Source: Diploptera punctata (Eukaryota; Arthropoda; Insecta; Blattodea; Blaberidae). Taken from it: a stretch of DNA of 64,000 bases. Shown piece after piece: positions 55,581 to 64,000 of this stretch (positions are counted from its first letter, which is position 1; every line of letters starts with the position of its first letter). A model generated the notes under the pieces. The model searched no databases. It was given only the letters and a program-made list of their open reading frames with translations, and was not told where the DNA came from. A program made the position numbers and the translations under genes. Location of the stretch: the NCBI GenBank assembly GCA_030220185.1, contig JASPKZ010003415.1, positions 62,001-126,000 of the forward strand, in the 5' to 3' direction.

Positions 55581-56599
55581 GCTAAATCAGACCATGCGTT
55601 CCACTTGCTGATGAGTTCGCCTAGTTCATGCAGATCCTGTAAGAGCACTTTATATAAATTTTGTTTTTATCAGAATTAGAGAGAATTGACCAATAGAGAC
55701 TATCCTCAAAAAATATTTCTAAGAAAATAGAAATACTCACAAATCTTCCATATTAGACACTGAAAATAATCATGCTCATATTTTACATGTAGCCTAAGAC
55801 ACCACTCTAATAACCACGTAACTCCGGATAAAGGAGTGATTGCCAGGTTCTATCAGCTAGGCCGGCTGAGCCTATGATGAAGCGTATCTCCTGTCCGTTC
55901 CTTTTTTGAACAAAACTCCAGTTCGGGGCAAGCTTTAATAATGATAATGATGATAATGATAATAATAATAATAATAATTGAGATGCAGCACTTTTACTTA
56001 CCTAATATAGGCTATTTTCAAAACTCTATAGAACAATAGTGCGCATGCGCCAGAGTTTATAGAGCCAGCGATAACGCACCATCGAACCACATATCGATTG
56101 TCATCCTTGTCTAGTGGGTTAACACTGCTCGCCATTTATCGATTATTATCGATATCGCACTAAAGTTTATACAGCTTTCGCTAGATGGAAGCATGTCGCT
56201 GTGAAATTTGAATGACAAATCTTTGCAATAAATCCCCAAATTTATGTTAAAAGAAATATATTAATAATATTCAAATTACGAAACGTTTACTAAAAATGAA
56301 TGTACACTTACTTATCACTTCCTAACGCCGTTCCAACCAGCGATAACCTAAACCAGCGATATATACTCTGTGGAGAAAATAGCAATCAGCATCACAATAT
56401 TGTCTAACAGTGTTATAATGTTGTGATTTGCGTATTTAAATTAATACTTTAAAATTGTCAAATAATGTTATAAAATAGTTTCAAAAGTTTAAAATATTCA
56501 AAAAAATGTTGATAAATACAAAATAAGAGCTATAGTTTACAACAATAAACTGAACAATCAAGGGTAAGTAGAACTGCTGTTCAGCCATAATTATTAATA
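55581..56599. other. unassigned; ATCGAT-rich patch at 56090-56160
   Basis: 'atatcgattgtcatcc', 'tatcgattattatcgatatcg' (split here by one extra base) and 'gcgcatgcgcc' at 56042-56051 give a patch unlike the surrounding repeats. Such motifs occur in insect promoters, but no gene follows within 6 kb on the plus strand except transposons. Confidence 0.3.
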
Positions 56600-56920
56600 T
56601 TTTTGTTTTAAATTTCAGATTGTGTCTGTTATTTTCTCAGATATCCTCAACAAAAATATACAATTGTTTTCATCCACACTTCCCGGTCTTGCGTGTCTGC
56701 TTATATCATATTTCTCTTCCTCGTGTTGTCTTGATTTCCCATTATCCATGTTGGCTTTGGTCGACCATGTTTCCGTTTTCCACGAGGTATCCACTTCAAT
56801 ATTTCTTTGTTTGTTTCTGTGTCCCTTCTTCTCATTATATGTCCATACCATCTTAGTTGGATTTCTTCAATCTCTTGTACAATATCCATTTTTACATTCA
56901 TTATTTCTCTCATTGTATTA
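56600..56920 (-). pseudogene. LINE-beta C-terminal domain
   Basis: Minus-strand frame 56913-56701 reads REIMNVKMDIVQEIEEIQLR, WYGHIMRR, then LKWIPRGKRKHGRPKPTWI; the frame 56851-56615 continues. This is the LINE tail (IEE..LRWYGH, P.GKRK.GRP...W) with no catalytic part. The forward frames over it are antisense. Confidence 0.75.
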
Positions 56921-57219
56921 TTTGTATTTATTTATTTATTTATTTATTATTATTGTTATTATCATCATTATTATTATTATTATCCGGTGATTCTTTACAA
57001 CATACGACACGAAACCTTTTTTTTTTATTTTCCAATAATACGCCAACAAACGCGAAGCTGTTTACACTATGGAATCACGGGATGCAAGCAAGGTATAATA
57101 CAGGATGTTTAACGAACCTAACACTTAACCTAACGAAACGTAAGCACTCTAACCCGTGAAAGAATGCAACGCCCAAATTAAATAGCTAGTTCTGATATAT
57201 ATATATATATATATATATA
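56921..57219. other. simple T/A-rich repeats, nothing else
   Basis: (TTA)n-like at 56930-56985 and (AT)n at 57196-57218. No gene. Confidence 0.6.
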
Positions 57220-57229
57220 CCACCGCTGT

Positions 57230-58775
57230 CAGAAATGCTAGTTGCAGAGCAAAGTGCATTAGAGGTTGAAATGGCGATTGAAAAATTTAAGATGTATAAA
57301 GCATCAGGTTCAGATGAGATCCCAGCAGAACTGATAAAATCAGGGGGAGTAAATTTGATGGACAAGATAGGCTGGTTGCTTAGTATGATTTGGGAAAAAG
57401 AAGATCTTCCAGATGAATGGAAGGAATCAATTATCGTACCAATTTATAAGAAAGGAGATAAAACTGATTGCAACAACTACAGGGGCATCTCATTACTTTC
57501 AACTTCGTACAAAATTCTAACAAATATATTAGTAAGCAGACTTACTCCCTATATTGATGACATTCTAGGAGATCATCAATGTGCATTTAGATGAAACAGG
57601 TCTACAACAGATCAGATTTTTATCATAAGACAGATTTTAGAAAAGAAATGGGAGTATAATGGTACTGTACATCAACTATATGTAGACTTCAAAAAAGCAT
57701 ATGATTCAATTAAGAGGGAGAAGTTATATAGTATCCTGCTGGAGTTCGGAATTCCTAAAAAGTTAGTTAGACTTATACGAAAGTGTCTAAATGGCTCAAA
57801 GAGTAGGGTGCGTGTAGGCAAACAGTTTTCAGACACTTTTGAAATCCAGAATGGGTTGAAGCAAGGAGATGCACTATCTCCTCTATTATTTAATTTTGTA
57901 CTAGAATATGCCATTAAATCTTTAGAGAATGAGGAAGGCTTACAACAGAATGGCGTTAATAAGCTGTTAGTTTATGCTGATGATGCTGTATTATTGGCCG
58001 ATAGCGTGGAGATACTGAAGGCCAACACGCACACACTATTGAGTAACACTAAGAAATTAGGACTGGAAGTAAATATCAGTAAAACTAAATATATGGTCAC
58101 ACGTTGAAATTCAGTATATAATGGAAATGGGCTGCTAATGACAAATGAGGGAAATTTTGAGGAAGTGGCTGAATTTAAATACCTAGGAACAATAATCACA
58201 AATAGGAATGAGATGCACAAAGAAATTAAACATAGGCTCAATTCTGGAAATGCATGCTATTATTCATTGCAGAGACTTTTGATGTCCCAACTCCTTTCAA
58301 AAATCGTTAAACTGAAAATATATAAAACTATTATTCTACCAGTTATATTATATGGGTGCGAAACATGGACTCTTACAATAAGGGAGGAAAGGAGATTACG
58401 AGTATTTGAGAATAAAGTTCTTAGGAAAATTTTTGGACCAAAGAGAGATGAACAGACAGGTGAATGGAGAAGACTACATAACAATGAACTACATGGTCTT
58501 TATAGGAAGCCAGATATAATAAGAACAGTTAAGTCTCGTAGACTGCGATGGGCAGGACATGTTGCGCGTATGGGGAATGAAAGACGTGCATGGAAACTTC
58601 TTGTAGGAAAGCCAGAAGGATAACGCCCAGTTGGTAGACCAAGAATGAAGTGGGAGAACAACATTAACTATGATGTGAGGGAAGTAGATTATACAGGGAA
58701 TGATTGGAAAGTCCGCGCGGCCATGAACCTACGGGTTCGATAGTGCCAGTTAGTAAGTAAGTAAGTAAGTATAGT
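57230..58775 (+). mobile_element. LINE-alpha, second best copy, inserted at the start of a SINE-C
   Basis: Matches 46555-48140 closely. Frames: KASGSDEIPAELIKSGG, YKKGDKTDCNNYRGISLLST (57235-57594, ended by TGA where the other copy has AGA), YVDFKKAYDSI, QGDALSPLLFNFVLEYAI, LVYADDAVLLADS (57808-58107, ended by TGA for an Arg codon), then YGCETWTLTIREERRLRVFE and RLRWAGHVARMGNERRAW (58138-58623). A deletion of about 45 bases near 58709. The flanks ccaccgctgt (57220-57229) and ccaccgttgt (58776-58785) are a 10-base target duplication derived from the first bases of SINE-C. Confidence 0.9.
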
Positions 58776-59112
58776 CCACCGTTGTGGTCTCGAGGTAGCG
58801 TGCTGCCTTGTCACGCAGCGGGCCCGGGTTCGATCCCCGGTCGGGGCAGTTTTTCTGGGTGAGGTTTTTATCGGGGTTTTTCCTCACCTATAAGACAAAT
58901 GTCAGGAAAACGTTAGGGCCCTAACGATCCCCGAAATCATATCTCCATCATCACCATCATCATCCTTATCATTATCATCATCATAATCATCCTTCACCGG
59001 TGTGGAAAGCAACGAAAAGCTACCACACCTACAATTCCCTAGTAAAGCTACAAGCATAGCATGAAAATGCTATGATTGTAGTGAAGTATCTGCCCTCGGT
59101 CAGAATTACTAT
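58776..59112 (+). mobile_element. SINE-C, type 2 body, left member of a tail-to-tail pair
   Basis: Complete head (tagcgtgctgccttgtcac, box B gggttcgatccccgg), common body, type 2 3' body ending 'ctgccctcggtcagaatta'. It hosts the LINE-alpha insertion at its first bases. Confidence 0.92.
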
Positions 59113-59125
59113 GTATTATATATAT

Positions 59126-59457
59126 TCTGCCCGAAGGCAGGTCCTTCACTGCAATCATAGCATTTTCATGCTATTATTGCAGCTTTACTAGGGAATTGTG
59201 TAGGTGTGGTAGCTTCCCGTTGCTTTCCACACCGGTGAAGGATGATTATGATGATGATAATGATTAGGATGATGATGGTGATGATGGCCATATGATTTCG
59301 GGGACCGTTTGGGCCCTAAAGTTTTTCTGACATTTGTCTTATAGGTGAGGAAAAACCCCGATAAAAACCTCACCCAGAAAAACTGCCCCGACCGGGGATC
59401 GAACCCGGGCCCGCTGCGTGACAAGGCAGCACGCTACCTCGAGACCACAGCGGTGGA
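59126..59457 (-). mobile_element. SINE-C, type 2 body, right member of a tail-to-tail pair
   Basis: Near perfect inverse of the preceding copy, from 'ctgcccgaaggcaggtcc' to 'accacagcggtggac', followed by (AT)n. The frames on either strand (59188-59424, 59345-59548) are translations of the SINE. Confidence 0.92.
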
Positions 59458-59714
59458 CTATATATATATATATACATGTGTACAGTTAATTAGTACATAC
59501 TATAGGTATGTTAGCTGCACTGGAACAGACTTTGTTGTGAATCATTAAATCAATATGCTTGCCACGACTCCGTGTAGTTGAATATCATAGAAATATGTAT
59601 TAAAATAATCGTTAGAAAAATGCAAAAATGATTGTAAATGGTGGGAAATAATTTGAAAAATGAAACCCTAGGAATAATATTTGACTGGAGTTCATGAAGG
59701 AATTATTATGCCAC

Positions 59715-59935
59715 AGGTTGTAAAGAATAATCAATAATCCTTTAAGAAAACCAGACCAAAAGCGCCCAGTAGGTAGGCCAAGACTTGAGTTGGAAGAATT
59801 CCTATGATTTGAGAGAGGTGAATTACACAGGGGACGATTGGGAAAACAATAGCCTATAATAGGCATGTAAGGAGAGTTTATGTTCGCGCGGTCATGAACC
59901 TCTGGGTTCGATGGTGCAGTGAGATACATTGATTA
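59715..59935 (+). mobile_element. LINE-alpha 3' end
   Basis: From 'aagaaaaccagaccaaaagc' to 'gaacctctgggttcgatgg'; the last 220 bases of the element. Confidence 0.7.
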
Positions 59936-60147
59936 TTATTATTTATTTGTGCTTATCGGGTTTCACAAAACTTCACATCATCTACCTGCGACAATCTAAT
60001 CTTAATTCATTCTCCTCCAATCTGTATTTCTTGATTATTCCTATCTCCGTCGTCTAATTCTTTTTTCCATCATGCTGTTTACAACATCGTAAATCCACGC
60101 TTGTTTTGTCCATACCATTCTTCTTCTACCAGGTGGCAAGCATTTAT

Positions 60148-60296
60148 TATTATTATTACTATTATTATTATTATTATTATTATTATTATCTATTCTTATT
60201 GTTTTAAAAAACTAATAATTATATTAGATTTAATAGCAGTAAGGAAAATGATAATGATGATAACAATATTATAATTATATCAATAATAATAATAAT

Positions 60297-60366
<70 letters not shown>
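60148..60366. repeat. (ATT)n and (AAT)n microsatellites
   Basis: (ATT)n at 60148-60188 and (AAT)n at about 60268-60366. The second is continued at 60783 after SINE-A is removed. Confidence 0.9.
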
Positions 60367-60379
60367 GACTAATAATAAT

Positions 60380-60782
60380 CTTCTTCTTGTAAGCCCATGT
60401 TCCCTTAACAGAGATTTAGATGCTCTTCCCCTACAGGGAAGAATTTGAACCATACTTATTTAGTTACACTTATTTTCGTTTAGATGTCACTTGAGTGGTT
60501 CGTGGTCAGCGTTCCGCCTCATACTGACATTTAGGAAACCAAGGTAGTACTAGGACGGGAAAATTCGGTAAATTTGGCTTAGAGGCCTTTTCATTCAGGC
60601 TTGAGGATCTTTTACGAGCCTGAAAATCTTCAAACTCGGTACCCACGACTTAAAGTCCCTTCCGGAGGACTTGCTCCTTGGATTTTTTCATTCTAAAAAA
60701 TCCATCGGCCACGGCCGGATTTGAACCCGCAATCCTTGGGACCAGAGGCAAGGAGCATAACCACTAGTCCACCGCGGCCGAT
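60380..60782 (-). mobile_element. SINE-A, complete, inserted in an (AAT)n tract
   Basis: Head near 60715-60782 (inverse of box B: ggatttgaacccgcaa; 'cactagtccaccgcggccga' at the end). Exact 12-base flank actaataataat at 60368-60379 and 60783-60794. Close twin of 18851-19264. Confidence 0.9.
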
Positions 60783-60784
60783 AC

Positions 60785-60852
<68 letters not shown>

Positions 60853-60959
60853 TAATAATAATAATAATGATGATAATAATAATGATGATAATAATGAAGA
60901 TGATAATGATAATGATAATGATGATAATAATAATAATAGTAATAATAAATATAATAATG

Positions 60960-60992
<33 letters not shown>
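60783..60992. repeat. (AAT)n/(ATG)n microsatellite
   Basis: About 210 bases of AAT units with interspersed GATGAT. Confidence 0.92.
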
Positions 60993-60994
<2 letters not shown>

Positions 60995-61554
60995 CGCCTG
61001 AACTATAGAAACGATAAAAATTTAGAAATAAATTAACTCACAATCGACACTTTTTTGAAAACACCTGTGATATATTATTAGTATAGTTTGATTAATGTTT
61101 TATTTGATCCACAATATGTAAGAAATCCAAGAAAATAAGAAATAATGTCTACTTTACTTTGACAAGGAAGTGTCATACATAATATATTACGCTATATTCA
61201 CAGACATTTACAACATGGGATTGTATGAGCCAAAAATAGTTCCTCTCTCAAGAAGATCATTAGAATTTAACGTAAAGTTGGGTATAGAGAGGAATGTAAA
61301 TCTCTGTTCAGAATACTTCGGATTACAACTATTCTCAAAATTTGAATTTTGAATATTTTAATGTTTTCTTTAAAGATAATATCAATAAGTATCTATTAAA
61401 CTGAGATTTTAATAATTTTAATACTATATGTCGTAACTGTAAAAAGGTAAGAAGAACACTCTACAGAAGAAGTGACAACACAGGAAGCAGTGGCACAGTA
61501 ACTCGGTCGATATTGAGGCTCAAATTCAGTCGTGACACAGCGATTGTCCATCTA
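60993..61554. other. no feature recognised
   Basis: The 60-codon frame at 61170-61352 has no family resemblance. Confidence 0.4.
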
Positions 61555-62430
61555 TGCACTACAGGTTTAGGAGGTCTTATGATATAGGAACTTAAGTTTC
61601 CAACCTTTTTAGACAATCGACACGAGACCTAAGCCAGGTTGTCAGCCCTGGACTGCCTTCTAGCCCTTGACATATTTCTGATACTCATATCCGTTAGAAG
61701 TTGAATTGAACCTAGATCTATTGTGCTTCCAGAAGGTTTAATGGTTTAAATTATTTTACCGAATGGAGTTAATACCAAAATATATTCTCTTCCACTTCAC
61801 CAGGCTTAATTATACATTTGATAACAATTATGAATTATCTACAACTTTATTAACAATACTTTACAGACATAGGTTACACGATGCACAGGTGAATAACATA
61901 AATATGATAATAATAATAACCTATAATTTAATTAAATAATTGGTTTGGTAAAGAAAGTGCAGAATATAAAATAATAATAAAAACATACATAGAACATGGT
62001 TATATATTATGTTATCTAAGGAAATATTTATTGAGCTTCTTTAAAACTGTTGTTGAGTTGGGAAGTTCTTGATATTAGAGGGGAGGGAGTTCTAGAGTCG
62101 GGTGACTGAAACAAGGCAGGTTGAGGAATAGTGAAGCGTAGAGTACAGCTAGAGTTAAATTTTCTCTCGAACGTGTGTTTAAGTTACAGTGGGAAGATAA
62201 TGAATGGAAACGAGTAGAAATATATAGACAAGAAGAGTAGGGCAAAGTGTTGTATAAGAAGCAGAGACAATGTATCTTTCGTCTGTCTTCCAATCGGAGT
62301 CAAGACAACATTTGAAATGCTATAGTTATCAATCTGATTTACGAAGGTTCAGAGAAGTTTAAAAATCACGACCCCATCAGGGCTCGAAACCGCGACCTTA
62401 GTTATTGTAACCTATTCATAACCATCAAAT
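61555..62430 (-). mobile_element. SINE-B, split by a CR1-like LINE
   Basis: Minus strand: head at 62350-62430 (cggtttcgagccctga as box B, then 'ggggtcgtgatttttaaact'), body and tail at 61742-61555 ('gagggctgacaacctgg'-like, 'cgattgtct'). The join falls at 'aaccttctg' of the consensus, which is present on both sides. Confidence 0.65.
61741..62340 (-). mobile_element. CR1/L2-like LINE 3' end inside SINE-B
   Basis: Minus-strand reading from 62293: MEDRRKIHCLCFLYNTLPYS, RFHSLSSHCNLNTRSRENLT, then 'LPPL' and broken sequence, the C-terminal end of the element at 39832. The 3' block 'accaggcttaattata' inverse is at 61798. 5'-truncated. Confidence 0.75.
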
Positions 62431-62556
62431 GTTACGGGATACTCCAGAAAAAAATTAAAGCGTTTATATATTTGTTTTGTTCCAGGAAATCTATAATCAC
62501 TAATTGAAAGGCAAAGTGTATTCAACAGAAAAATAAATAATTTATTTAAATCTTAC

Positions 62557-63462
62557 ATGATTAATTCAATAATGTTTAAGTCAAGAGTAAGATTCTACGA
62601 AAATCTGCAGCCAACAGCTCTGATATGCAAGATTTTTGGATATTTTCCTCTTCAAAACTCGTTTCAAAGTGACGGCTTAAAGTTGAAATACAAAGTATTA
62701 TCTTTGCACACAGTTTATGGTCCAATGTTAAACATTACGTTTTGTTTACTAACAATGCTCTATTACAGTAAAGTATTGCTTCGTTTGAATATAGTTACCA
62801 TCTATGCTTTGAGAGGAATAATCTCAGTAATTATAACCTCTTATTATGATCGATACCTCCCAGAACTAATTCATCAGATTGAGAAATTTGAAATTAGTCT
62901 GAAAAGATTTAAGAAGATGAATAAGGAAATCACGGATTCCAATAAAAGTATGAGATATCTGGGGTTAATAGGATGTACCTCATACATCATGTATTCATTT
63001 GTGAGATTATTCTCGGTAAAATCACTAACTGTTTATGAAGTATATGTCTATTTTGCAACAATATTCAGTAGATCAAGAACTTTTTATATTATATTGTATG
63101 TATTGTTCTGTTATATTACAAAACAACATTTCCGTCATCTTACAATCATCTGGAAAGACACCAAGAAGAATATTTTAAAAGAAAACTGGAATAATATTAT
63201 GCGTATTAAATTGTTAGATGAATATGATATGGAAGAAGTAAGATTGTTACATGCAGAATTACTAAAAATAGTGAGAAATTTAAATAATTGTTATGGACCT
63301 CGAATGGCGTATGCTTTGCTTTTAACTGTACTTGAAGCACTTCTAGACTTCTATGTGGTATTCTTTACAAAAGCAAGCACATCTAGTCTTATGATTTATT
63401 CCATATTTAACACAACAACGATTTTTGTTATAACAATTTCTGGCGAACGATTATCAAACGAG
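62557..63462 (+). CDS. gustatory-type chemosensory receptor, first coding exon (partial gene)
   Basis: 302 codons opening at the first ATG after stops in this frame, ending at a strong donor: ...aacgag|gtaagttt, phase 0. Predicted membrane protein of the insect 7tm_7 (gustatory) receptor family: N-terminal LQPTALICKIFGYFPL at residues 17-32, hydrophobic segments at about 51-75, 79-97, 133-152, 159-188, 249-271 and 276-294, a long loop at 190-245 with EEVRLLHAELLKIVRNLNNC, and ISGERLSNE at the exon end. Six segments are present; the seventh, with the family's TYxxxxxQ-like motif, must lie in a further exon. Members run to about 370-450 residues, so roughly 80-130 are missing. No premature stops, unlike everything else in the window, which argues for selection. 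An odorant receptor is less likely given the LICKIFGYFPL start. Confidence 0.82.
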
Positions 63463-64000
63463 GTAAGTTTAGTTTAAAAATACATCAAATTACTTCTTAT
63501 CTGTTCACATTTTCTTCTCTTTTACAAAGATAAATACCAATTAGATAGTAAACTGTCACAGGATTATGATCGGGGCAAGAGGTACTATACCAGGATTCTT
63601 AGCAAACATTTTGGAATTTCTTAGATTTGGACAGAGTGTATCTTTCTAAAATTGTCATCGTTGCCATTAGAGGATCAATTGCAATTTTAAGAAACCATCA
63701 TTACAAACTTTCTACTTTGTAGTACGAATATTTCAACTAAAATTTGAAATTTTTAAATGTATTTACAAAATGTATTTCATCAATTTCGAAAATTAATTAT
63801 CAGTATCACTTTGTCCTTCATACAATCCTCTAATGAGGAAAGTTGTATATATAATAACAAATTCATTACAAGGGAACTGTCAACAATTACATGCCGAAAC
63901 CTACCTCGAAATTTTTTCCAGAGAGGTGTTGTCATGTACGAGTATCAAGGCCGTGTCCAAAAAACTATGTCGCTTTTAAATGTAAAGCACTAAAATCCAG
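63463..64000 (+). other. intron of the receptor gene (5' part)
   Basis: Starts with gtaagtttag, close to the donor consensus. Reading on in frame gives VSLV and a stop. No exon encoding the missing seventh membrane segment is visible up to 64000. The window ends at 'aaaatccag', which could be an acceptor, but the following base is not available. The 78-codon frame at 63757-63993 does not resemble the receptor C-terminus. Confidence 0.65.

Noticed and set aside
56042..56160. Insect core promoter with ATCGAT boxes
   Set aside because: No coding exon follows; nearby frames are antisense LINE remnants. Left as an unassigned patch.
63757..63993. Second exon of the receptor gene
   Set aside because: The frame has no membrane segment fitting TM7, no TYxxxxxQ-like motif, and no acceptor at its start.

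Overview
The window is nuclear DNA from an insect, very probably a species with a large, repeat-laden, AT-rich genome. The basis is one exon of an insect-type chemosensory (gustatory) receptor at the right end, tRNA-derived SINEs, insect-style LINE fragments, a Tc1/mariner element and a mariner remnant. A polyneopteran such as a cockroach or termite would fit, but that is inference. There are no operons, no CRISPR arrays and no bacterial-type genes. Nearly every open frame in the first 62 kb is a decayed transposon frame or a chance frame.

Layout. 0-10 kb: SINEs of three families, LINE ends, and a foldback element carrying hammerhead-ribozyme-like cores that landed in an older SINE. 10-17.5 kb: repeated units of LINE-alpha 3' ends plus a 300-350 bp repeat (family G), looking like an old local duplication. 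One unit has gained a roughly 1.07 kb composite element (D) that carries an intron-containing tRNA-Tyr-like sequence, a large hairpin and direct repeats. 17.5-27.4 kb: LINE ends of several families, SINEs, and four copies of a 300 bp repeat (family E). 27.4-31.3 kb: a Helitron-like or tandem element (family F), opened by a 2.02 kb Tc1/mariner element at a TA; that element itself contains a second D copy and a Penelope-like fragment. 33.4-34.9 kb: a roughly 130 bp tandem array split by two LINE ends. 35-39.7 kb: SINE-C copies, two foldback elements, a mariner remnant. 39.8-42.4 kb: the longest CR1/L2-like LINE. 42.8-43.7 kb: second F copy. 46-48.2 and 57.2-58.8 kb: the two best LINE-alpha copies. 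54.3-55.2 and 58.8-59.5 kb: inverted SINE-C pairs and a small MITE. 60-61 kb: long trinucleotide repeats. 62.56-63.46 kb: the receptor exon.

Family names (SINE-A, -B, -C; LINE-alpha, -beta, -delta, -epsilon; D, E, F, G) are labels used only here, defined by copies compared inside the window. Several insertions are documented by target-site duplications or by an empty-site paralogue in the same window, which gives a relative order: SINE-C before the hammerhead foldback; F before Tc1/mariner; SINE-B before a CR1-like LINE; the 130 bp array before LINE-alpha. The only feature likely to encode a working host protein is the receptor exon.
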